From Lysobacter sp. HDW10 (GTDB lineage: Bacteria; Pseudomonadota; Gammaproteobacteria; Xanthomonadales; Xanthomonadaceae): a stretch of DNA of 64,000 nucleotides. This document shows, in pieces, positions 25,476 to 31,389 of the stretch (position 1 is its first letter; each line of letters starts with the position of its first letter). The translations under genes were made by a program, and so were the position numbers. The notes below the pieces were generated by a model. The model searched no databases, had not been told where the DNA came from, and saw only the letters and a list, made by a program, of their open reading frames with translations. The stretch is from contig NZ_CP049864.1 in assembly GCF_011300685.1 (NCBI RefSeq), forward strand, positions 860,885-924,884, given 5' to 3'.

Positions 25476-25913
25476 TTACTTGAAAGTTCCATCTTTAACG
25501 CGACTGACAACGTCTCTGATTGCGGCGTCAATATCTGCAACCAAGGCCTCAGCACATTCGTCAACTCGCTTCGTTCCGCAAGACCCAACGCCATGAGTGA
25601 TCTGATAGTCGTAGTAGCCGCCAGCATTCTTTGCGGTTATGGCGTATGAGTAGTTCGAGAAACTTCCAACCCAATTTTTATCCGGGTCGGTGCATATGAT
25701 CGACATCTTTATGACGGAATCGCTGTGATTGGCAACTGACGTCATTGACCTTGATCTACTCAATCCTTCGCGCACCTTTACAGCGACACGTTCACCTACC
25801 GGATCACTTGAGCATGCAGATCGAACGTGCACGGCCCACGTGTCGGCCGCTGATGCATCGAAACATATTCCGGCAACCAGAACGAGAAATGTAGACGCTT
25901 TCAGAAAATGCAC
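25476..25913 (-). CDS. Exported protein, likely decayed-cassette gene
   Basis: 145 aa from GTG 25913, preceded by AGGGGG and starting a signal peptide (FLKASTFLVLVAGICFDASA). The in-frame extension upstream to 26057 would read through the decayed attC at 25931-25990, so the GTG is preferred. The mature protein has three cysteines and strands typical of small periplasmic proteins; no family recognised. Its position directly after an attC remnant, in cassette orientation, suggests it entered as an integron cassette. I see no convincing attC at its own 3' end. Confidence 0.6.
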   Translation of the reverse strand: MHFLKASTFLVLVAGICFDASAADTWAVHVRSACSSDPVGERVAVKVREGLSRSRSMTSVANHSDSVIKMSIICTDPDKNWVGSFSNYSYAITAKNAGGYYDYQITHGVGSCGTKRVDECAEALVADIDAAIRDVVSRVKDGTFK

Positions 25914-25930
25914 GAATAACCCCCTTTTTG

Positions 25931-25990
25931 GCCTGACCCCAGATTCAAACGGCGCAGCGAAAGTGCGTCGAATTGAACGAATTACTAACC
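25931..25990 (-). repeat. Decayed attC site
   Basis: Aligned by eye to the intact short attC at 34259-34318, this 60-base stretch matches along its whole length (GGCCTGACCCCAGATTCAAA against GGCCTAACGCCTGAATTAAG; central GGCGCAGCGAAAGTGCGTCG). Both core triplets have mutated: GCCTAAC to GCCTGAC and GTTAGG to ACTAACC. It marks the left limit of recognisable array. Confidence 0.6.
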
Positions 25991-26141
25991 TAACTGCCAC
26001 ACCGGCCTTTTTCAGCCATGTTGAATCTAGAAGCCTCGCGCTTCCCTTTTTCCTCAATGAAAGGCATCCAACAAAGAATAGGAATTATGGAAGGGATTAC
26101 GTGCGTGGACCGAACACCCTGGTCAAGGAGAGCCAAAAACC

Positions 26142-26196
26142 AAAGCTTAGGGCGCGTCCTGCCAAGACTTTCGGCGCTGCAGCGAATTGTTAGATG
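26142..26196 (-). repeat. Probable decayed attC site
   Basis: One core is intact on the minus strand (ATCTAAC followed by AATTCG at 26190-26196). The other end reads CTTAGGG where CCTAACG is expected, and the central stem is poor. The upstream PD-(D/E)XK gene reads straight through the intact core. The ~150 bases between this site and 25931-25990 hold no gene, consistent with a geneless or eroded cassette. Confidence 0.4.
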
Positions 26197-27127
26197 CCGC
26201 CGCATGTTGCGCTAATCGCAAAAGCCCTTTCGCGGCATTCAAGCCAAGTAACACCGCCTCCTGTTGCTGCGAAACCGGAAGAGCCAACGGATCACTTCTC
26301 GGAACTTGCACGATGAGTGCGACTGAGTTCCCTGCTTGTTCAATTGGTACCTCGTCGGGGAGGTATGGGCGATACGCCTCTGAGACAGCCTCAAGGGAAC
26401 TTGGAGGGCCGAAGAAGAGCTTTACAGCTCCAACCGAAAGCTGATGGCAAATATATGCCCCTTGCGGAAGTACAGCCGGGTGAAACGTTATCCACGTGCT
26501 ACCACTCGGGCGCTGCTTCGGTGCCTGCATTTCTAGTTGGGGAAAACGCTGTGCCGCAATCGCATAGTAGTCCGTCACGAAATCAGACATGGACTGGTTG
26601 TACTCAGGCTGATACCCGCGCCTGTTCTGCTCGCTAGCTTCTTTAATAAGGCTTGCCTTGTACAAGCCTCTGGAGTTTTCGGCGCCTCCTTGGGCGAAAT
26701 GGGCCGCCAAGTCCTCATACGACATTTCCAAGTCATACGTCTGATCATGCTTAGAGGATTCAAGATAGCGTTGCGGAGCAACGACACATGTTATGAATCC
26801 ATTCCAATGGCCCTTGCTTACGCCTTTCTCACCGCGTTGCCTGTAGCGCTCCGCCTGCTCGGGCTGGGGCTGCGCGTTGATCTTGTTCTCGATGAGGATT
26901 GCAATTCGCCCGGATAACTTCGATGAGCATAAGAACACAATGTCTGATTCGCCAAGACTCGAATCTACGAGCGAGTGCCAGACGCCAACCTTTGAGTGGT
27001 ATTCATAGCCTTCCGCTGCCCTGCTCACGAACCAATTTCGAAAATCATCGTTGACAGAAAATTCTTCCAACAATAGAAAGTCAATGTCTCGCTCAGCTAC
27101 CGAGCCAACGAATCGTGTTTCTATCAA
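26147..27127 (-). CDS. PD-(D/E)XK nuclease-superfamily protein (cassette gene)
   Basis: 326 aa. The nuclease-like core is at about residues 60-100: ESDIVFL (acidic residue), then IAILIENKINAQ (E-x-K), then a helix PEQAERYRQRG, the arrangement of the PDDEXK_4 group often found in phage-defence and mobile loci. The C-terminal half (WITFHP onward) is unassigned. The start is TTG at 27127, five bases after a G10 tract in the cassette's first bases. The reading frame runs through the intact attC core at 26190-26196 and ends at 26147, so the last ~16 residues are attC-encoded. DNA cleavage is inferred, not shown. Confidence 0.75.
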   Translation of the reverse strand: MIETRFVGSVAERDIDFLLLEEFSVNDDFRNWFVSRAAEGYEYHSKVGVWHSLVDSSLGESDIVFLCSSKLSGRIAILIENKINAQPQPEQAERYRQRGEKGVSKGHWNGFITCVVAPQRYLESSKHDQTYDLEMSYEDLAAHFAQGGAENSRGLYKASLIKEASEQNRRGYQPEYNQSMSDFVTDYYAIAAQRFPQLEMQAPKQRPSGSTWITFHPAVLPQGAYICHQLSVGAVKLFFGPPSSLEAVSEAYRPYLPDEVPIEQAGNSVALIVQVPRSDPLALPVSQQQEAVLLGLNAAKGLLRLAQHAAASNNSLQRRKSWQDAP

Positions 27128-27131
27128 ATTA

Positions 27132-27141
27132 CCCCCCCCCC
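27132..27141 (-). repeat. G10 homopolymer in a cassette ribosome-binding region
   Basis: On the coding (minus) strand ten consecutive G residues follow directly on the attC core GTTA and end five bases before the TTG start of the PD-(D/E)XK gene. The tract serves as a strong Shine-Dalgarno sequence and could change length by slippage, altering translation. Confidence 0.8.
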
Positions 27142-27208
27142 TAACGGGATCTAGCGCTCGAAATAAGCCGTTCCTCTAAGCGGCATCGCCTTGTATGAAT
27201 TGTTAGGG
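27139..27208 (-). repeat. attC site (short class, 70 bp)
   Basis: Bounded on the plus strand by CCCTAAC (27139-27145) and GTTAGGG (27202-27208). The inner arms include AAATAAGCCG and GGCATCGCC. It closes the cassette with the frameshifted gene, whose TAA stop lies inside the core at 27203-27205. Confidence 0.9.
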
Positions 27209-28002
27209 TCGAGCTTCCCGCTCAACTGGCCAAGACAACTCTCTCAGTTCGGCGATGCCTCTCCTATCTGCGGCTGAATACTCCTCAGCTGCATCGTACT
27301 GTTCGGCCTCGATTGCCGCCCATGTCACAAAGCGCTCTTCTTCTTCAGGGGGCATGTTCCTGATCAAATATGAGCCAACCCTGCTCTTGCTCCATGTGCG
27401 TTGAATCAATTTTGGATTGCTCGTTACAGTTCTCTCTGCCGCTTCTAATCTAGCAGATGCGGAAAGACGACGTTTCTCGAGATCGGATCCAAGCGCGTTG
27501 AGTTTAGCCTGAAAGAACGCCAAGTCATCCGGCGTTAGTTCTTTGAGCGATGGGGTTAGACCAATTTGCTTCCGTAAGCAGGAATTTGGCTCACTAGAGA
27601 GAACAGCCTTTGCGTAGTTCTCTTTCTTAGACTCTGGTTCGTAGTACTTCTCCAGTACCTTTGGAGGGATCATGAGGCCAGAACATTCTGCCCCAGTTCC
27701 AAGAATGTAGTCGCCTAGCGCAAACCGCCGAATCTTTTTTATGGGAAGATGCAAGCGACTTCTCGAGTAGCGTAAGTCGAATTTCCTTCTTCGCGATTTG
27801 CACATCAAGAAGGGCTTTTTGATAGAGCGGGATTACGGTGTAATAAATTGTCCAAAGAGTGAAAACAAAAGGGGCCTACTTGGGCAATGTGGTTAGCACT
27901 TTGAAGCCATATATCTAATGTTGAGGTTTTCGTATTTTGGGCAGTGAGCAACGGCTTGGGAATGGCGATTGATCGTCGTCGAAGTTTTCGCTTTTGCGTC
28001 AT
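27203..28002 (-). pseudogene. Cassette gene broken by two homopolymer frameshifts
   Basis: Three successive frames together make one protein of about 265 aa. It starts at ATG 28002 (MTQKRKLRRR, to about IAQVGPF), continues +1 with VFTLWTIYYTVIPLYQKALL (a membrane helix) and a charged helix DVQIAKKEIRLTLLEKSLASS, then shifts +1 again into IRRFALGDYILGTG and a long helical tail ending REARP. The shifts fall at the CCCCTTTT run (27867-27874) and an A6 run (27735-27740). Deleting one base at each restores a single frame. Read separately, the pieces are a 65-aa ORF and a 201-aa ORF overlapping by ATGA. Real decay or assembly error cannot be told apart here. No family recognised; one membrane helix plus coiled coil. 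Confidence 0.7.
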
Positions 28003-28015
28003 GGTTTGGTTTTGC

Positions 28016-28074
28016 CCCTAACGACCGAACTAAACACGCCGCGAAGCGGCATCGGCTTTAATTAATTGTTAGCT
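28016..28074 (-). repeat. attC site (short class, 59 bp)
   Basis: Plus-strand ends CCCTAAC (28016-28022) and GTTAGCT (28068-28074), with the central hairpin CGCCGCGAAGCGGC. It ends the cassette carrying the 288-aa unknown protein. Confidence 0.92.
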
Positions 28075-28941
28075 CTATGCGCCGCTAGCATCAAGAAGTT
28101 TCCTGCCATATCGTTTGATAAGCTCCTGAAGTACGTAGGCACTAGAGAAAACATCAAACAGCTTGTCATCAAGTGAAAAACGTTCATAGACGTGAAGTTT
28201 AGAGCCTCTGGCTAAATGATTCACCAGTGATCCTGCAAAAACACGACATTCTTCAGAGACAGATAAGCAAATGTATCTTGCGTCGGGTGAAATGGAGCCA
28301 AGTGATTGATGATGTAATTCGTCGATATCGGTCAATGATGGAGTAAAAGCTGACCGAAGCGACGAGATCATTCCGCCATGAGTACAGTCGGAGCAGAAAC
28401 GCTTCATTTGCTTGTGGCGCTCAATCGTTTCTCTGATCTCAGATTCTTGCGCACCACTGGTAGAGAGATACTGGGAGATATGGCCGTAGACCCGTCCATA
28501 GCCTACATGCTTGTTCCAGAAATCTGCTTGGTTGTCAGTGGTTATGTAGCTAGCGCTCTTTTCCTTGTCCAGCGCAACAACCATTGAAATCTCAAGGTCC
28601 TCTAAAAATGTGCGGACTAGAACAGCGGCGCATATATCTTGTCCAATAGCTATAAGCTCGCGGATTGACACCAAATCGCGTTTAATTTTTGAGCACTGGA
28701 TGGCAAAAGGGACTTCATTGTCATGGAGCGGCTGTCGAAACATAAAGCGCTCAAGCAGAAAAAAGAATTGGATAGATTCGTCGATTAGTACAAACCAAGG
28801 TTGAAGATTAGCGTCAATCGTGCTCTGCAACTTGGCGCGCAGGTTCGCTATCTCGCGAGCGACGTCGATCCGATCCGGCCTGCGATAGATACCGGGAGTC
28901 CTTTGTACTAGATCTACAATCTCGTCGATCTCTATCCGCAT
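28075..28941 (-). CDS. Cassette protein of unknown function, soluble
   Basis: 288 aa, mostly helical, no signal peptide or membrane segment. The middle part (ICAAVLVRTFLEDLEISMVV) resembles the Arg-x-x-x-Glu helix seen in DUF5677-type proteins, but the match is weak and I do not assign it. The cysteines RFCSDCTHGG could bind metal. The ATG at 28941 comes two bases after the GGGA of the attC core. The stop adjoins its own attC at 28016-28074. A role in defence or stress is possible only by association with the array. Confidence 0.7.
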   Translation of the reverse strand: MRIEIDEIVDLVQRTPGIYRRPDRIDVAREIANLRAKLQSTIDANLQPWFVLIDESIQFFFLLERFMFRQPLHDNEVPFAIQCSKIKRDLVSIRELIAIGQDICAAVLVRTFLEDLEISMVVALDKEKSASYITTDNQADFWNKHVGYGRVYGHISQYLSTSGAQESEIRETIERHKQMKRFCSDCTHGGMISSLRSAFTPSLTDIDELHHQSLGSISPDARYICLSVSEECRVFAGSLVNHLARGSKLHVYERFSLDDKLFDVFSSAYVLQELIKRYGRKLLDASGA

Positions 28942-28943
28942 AT

Positions 28944-29054
28944 TCCCAACGCCGACGTTAACCTGATCTGCGTAGTGTAGCTAAATGCATGGAAAGCTTT
29001 CCTGCTGTGCAATTGGTGGAACGAAGTAGCTTCTGGTTGAACGAATTGTTAGGG
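28944..29054 (-). repeat. attC site (long class, 111 bp)
   Basis: Plus-strand ends TCCCAAC (28944-28950) and GTTAGGG (29048-29054). The interior shares CTGATCTGCGTAGTGTAGCT with the attC at 31272-31382. It closes the cassette of the 192-aa membrane protein, whose stop codon starts at 29049 inside the core. Confidence 0.88.
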
Positions 29055-29627
29055 CGAAAACGCGAACAAAACGGCTTCGTAGGAATTGGCAATGCCAAAT
29101 CCGAACGCAATGTACCCTGCGACGCCCACAACCACAGCTACGCACTTGAGCCGATCTCCCCGCTTGCGATACTTATCCGAGAGCGCCTCCGAGTCTGCGT
29201 ATGCCGCTTGGCTAAAATATCGGAATGCGAAGCAGCATGCTGCAAGAAGTACACCTATTCCGAACTGCAACAACGGAAGAGCGAAGTGGCGAGCCAAAGT
29301 GTCGCCGGTGGATTTGCCGGCCAAATTACTAAGTACACCTAGCATTGCAACGACTGCGCCGCCATTAATTATCAGTAGTGCATCAATCGCACTTTTGCCT
29401 GTCTCCAACACAGACTTGAACATCTCAAGGCTGAACTGATTTTGCGCGGCATAGTGGGCAAGTGTGCCCTCATGGCTCCTCCGGCGTTCCTCAAAGGAAT
29501 ACTGAGCATCCAGCTCAAGGGCAGACAAGTATTGCCGCAGACCCGTGACCGGGACATGCGTCTGGCCGCTTTCCTCGACCCGTTTGAGTTCTTCGCGGAT
29601 CTCGTTGATTAGCTCTACAGGTTCCAT
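29049..29627 (-). CDS. Cassette membrane protein with N-terminal helical domain
   Basis: 192 aa. Residues 1-75 are charged and helical, probably a coiled coil (ELINEIREELKRVEESGQ). Three membrane helices follow: about 80-104 (LLIINGGAVVAMLGVLSNLAG), 113-138 and 161-182. The stop codon TAA lies inside the attC core. The layout of a soluble helical domain followed by a membrane bundle resembles some effector proteins, but I cannot name a family. Confidence 0.7.
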   Translation of the reverse strand: MEPVELINEIREELKRVEESGQTHVPVTGLRQYLSALELDAQYSFEERRRSHEGTLAHYAAQNQFSLEMFKSVLETGKSAIDALLIINGGAVVAMLGVLSNLAGKSTGDTLARHFALPLLQFGIGVLLAACCFAFRYFSQAAYADSEALSDKYRKRGDRLKCVAVVVGVAGYIAFGFGIANSYEAVLFAFSP

Positions 29628-29643
29628 TGATTCTCCAGTTGCG

Positions 29644-29705
29644 GCCTAACGCCTGAATAATCCCGCGTGGCACGGTCGGATGTCGCGTTTAACGAACTCT
29701 TAGAT
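29644..29705 (-). repeat. attC site (short class, 62 bp, one mutated core)
   Basis: Plus-strand ends GCCTAAC (29644-29650, intact) and CTTAGAT (29699-29705), where GTTAGAT is expected. The G to C change is in the inverse core, not at the crossover side, so the site may still work. Confidence 0.8.
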
Positions 29706-29713
29706 GGCATGGC

Positions 29714-30127
29714 CTAGAACCATCCCGCGGCAAAGTTCGCCATATGGACGGAACTTCTGAAGAACCAAACAGACACGAGTGCGACCGAGATCAAGGTCGA
29801 GTATGCCACGCGGGCGAAGTTGTTCGAATTCGGGGTCGTGCGAGAAGTTGGACGACAGAGGGGGCTCATGAAAAAAGAACCCAGCATTGGCGTCAGAAAC
29901 CACGCGAACAAAGTCGGGCCGATAACGAAGGCGCGAATTACGTCAGGCGGTGATACCGGGCCATACCTATAAATTGGACCCAGAAAAATCGCGGAGAGAT
30001 AGGCTAGAAAAGCCGACAAAAAGACAGTGGCTATGGCTGCCCATCTCGCGCTTCTTGCGATCGTTGTCTGAAGAATGATGGGTTTCCCTAGTGCGGCGAC
30101 AGAGATCAACCCAAGGAAAAGTACCAA
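29714..30127 (-). CDS. Cassette multi-pass membrane protein
   Basis: 137 aa with about four membrane helices (around residues 1-20, 29-52, 63-88 and 106-125) and a short basic loop (CRPTSRTTPNSNN). The only usable start is TTG 30127: an in-frame stop lies nine bases upstream and no ATG or GTG follows until deep in the protein. Family unknown. Start uncertain; coding likely from the hydrophobic pattern and the flanking attC sites. Confidence 0.55.
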   Translation of the reverse strand: MVLFLGLISVAALGKPIILQTTIARSARWAAIATVFLSAFLAYLSAIFLGPIYRYGPVSPPDVIRAFVIGPTLFAWFLTPMLGSFFMSPLCRPTSRTTPNSNNFARVAYSTLISVALVSVWFFRSSVHMANFAAGWF

Positions 30128-30141
30128 TGACAGTCACCGTC

Positions 30142-30209
30142 ACCAAACGCTTGAATTAAGCTGCGCAGCGAATCGGTGTCGGCGTGAAAAGATTTGTCAG
30201 ATGTTAGTC
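30142..30209 (-). repeat. attC site (variant, 68 bp)
   Basis: Plus-strand ends ACCAAAC (30142-30148) and GTTAGTC (30203-30209) with inner CTTGAATTAAGCTGCGCAGCG. One core is imperfect (ACCAAAC for RYYYAAC). Confidence 0.7.
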
Positions 30210-30524
30210 GCATTTGTCGTAGTACTTCTCAATCGCTCGACTTTTTGAAAGCCAGAAATTATCAACCCACACTTTGGTTTCACGATCGGCGGTGAGGTTA
30301 TAGACATTTTTAAAGCCGAAAGACTCGAAGTCGCCAGCAATGATTTCTCCCTTGCTTGGATCGTGACCACCATACCACTCAAGAAGAGCGTACCCCAAAT
30401 TGGTTTCAACGATGAAATAGCTACATCCTGACTCGTAGTAGACAACCACGCCTTTTGCAGCAAACGCCAACGTGGGTGCCAAAAGCAATGCAGTTGCGAA
30501 CAGCAGTTTCTCGAAGAGTCTCAT
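30204..30524 (-). CDS. Cassette-encoded exported protein
   Basis: 106 aa. A signal peptide (LLFATALLLAPTLAFA) is followed by a compact beta-rich domain with two cysteines (SGCSYF and the C-terminal DKCD) and several aromatic residues (ALLEWYGGHD, VWVDNFWL). No family recognised. The end overlaps the variant attC at 30142-30209. Periplasmic location inferred. Confidence 0.7.
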   Translation of the reverse strand: MRLFEKLLFATALLLAPTLAFAAKGVVVYYESGCSYFIVETNLGYALLEWYGGHDPSKGEIIAGDFESFGFKNVYNLTADRETKVWVDNFWLSKSRAIEKYYDKCD

Positions 30525-30539
30525 ATGTATTCCCTTTAC

Positions 30540-30652
30540 ATCTAACGCTTGAGTTAAGCCGCATGCCGTAGCGCAGCGGGAATGGGGCTAACGTAGCGGC
30601 AAACCCCATTCCTGTGGAGCGTAAGCTTGGCGGATTGAACGACTTGTTAGGT
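30540..30652 (-). repeat. attC site (long class, 113 bp)
   Basis: Plus-strand ends ATCTAAC (30540-30546) and GTTAGGT (30646-30652). The interior holds a long imperfect hairpin (GGGAATGGGGCTAACGTAGC against CCCCATTCC). It closes the cassette with the DUF6998-like gene and its overlapping small ORF. Confidence 0.9.
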
Positions 30653-30683
30653 AAAATTAGCGCGGATTGCGAGCGATGTAGAG

Positions 30684-30806
30684 CTATGCGCAGCCAGCAA
30701 TCGCTCCGACAATGATCCAAGTGATTGCTCCAAATGGCTGGTAACCGAACAGCCAGCCGGCAAGGATAGAAATGAGTCCACCGACAATCGCGTGCGCCAA
30801 ATACAT
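30684..30806 (-). CDS. 40-residue membrane peptide coupled to the upstream nuclease-like gene
   Basis: Starts at ATG 30806, overlapping the TAA of the preceding gene by one base (TAATG), with a near-perfect GGAGGA Shine-Dalgarno sequence inside that gene's last codons. It encodes 40 residues with two hydrophobic stretches (AIVGGLISILAGWLFGY and AITWIIVGAIAGCA), ending TAG 30684. Strong ribosome site plus overlap argue for real, coupled translation. Function unknown; a small membrane partner of the nuclease-like protein is one possibility. Confidence 0.65.
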   Translation of the reverse strand: MYLAHAIVGGLISILAGWLFGYQPFGAITWIIVGAIAGCA

Positions 30807-31270
30807 TAAACTTCCTCCGCCACGGCGATTCGATCATCTTTCCGAACTGTCGTCATCAAATTCTGAAGCATTGAGAGACTGATTGAACGTTGGCCATTCA
30901 GTTGCATGGCGCCCGAGCGGTTCCAAGGATGATCCCCTGGCCCATTATAAATCTCTGTAACTCCGCCTTTTCTATTCAGCTTAATAACAATCAGATGCAC
31001 TGGCTGGTGACGTAAAGAGACTCGAGATCCTTGAGTAGTCTTGATCTCAACTTTCCTCCCGTCGCGCGCTAGAGCGTCATATCCACGTTCGGAATGACGC
31101 ACTAAAGAAAGGCCGTATCGATGAGCGACTAAGACTTCACCAATGCTTCCAACTAGGTGCCCATCGGGAGTGAACTTTCGATCGAACAGCATTTCCAACC
31201 GAGCCACTAATTTGTATAGCTCTCCGATAAGAGCCGGCACCTGATCTATTGGTCGCTTCGGATTTTCCAA
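30806..31270 (-). CDS. DUF6998-like, restriction-endonuclease-fold protein (cassette gene)
   Basis: 154 aa. The central section GSIGEVLVAHRYGLSL then YDALARDGRKVEIKTTQG shows Glu, Asp and E-x-K in the order used by PD-(D/E)XK enzymes. This pattern fits the DUF6998 group, as far as I can recall it. No signal or membrane segment. The gene fills most of its cassette, and its stop overlaps the start of the 40-aa ORF. DNA binding or cleavage is inferred. Confidence 0.7.
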   Translation of the reverse strand: MENPKRPIDQVPALIGELYKLVARLEMLFDRKFTPDGHLVGSIGEVLVAHRYGLSLVRHSERGYDALARDGRKVEIKTTQGSRVSLRHQPVHLIVIKLNRKGGVTEIYNGPGDHPWNRSGAMQLNGQRSISLSMLQNLMTTVRKDDRIAVAEEV

Positions 31271-31271
31271 T

Positions 31272-31382
31272 GTCTAATGCCTGAGTTAACCAGATCCGCG
31301 TAGTGTAGCTAATTGCTTGGCGAGGTTACCTTCCATGCAATCGACGGAACGGAGCGGGCTCGGTTTGAACGAATTGTTAGAC
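31272..31382 (-). repeat. attC site (long class, 111 bp)
   Basis: Plus-strand ends GTCTAAT (31272-31278; last base off consensus) and GTTAGAC (31376-31382). The interior CGTAGTGTAGCTAATTGCTT is shared with the attC at 28944-29054. It closes the deaminase cassette, whose gene stops eight bases away. Confidence 0.88.
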
Positions 31383-31389
31383 GCCGCGT

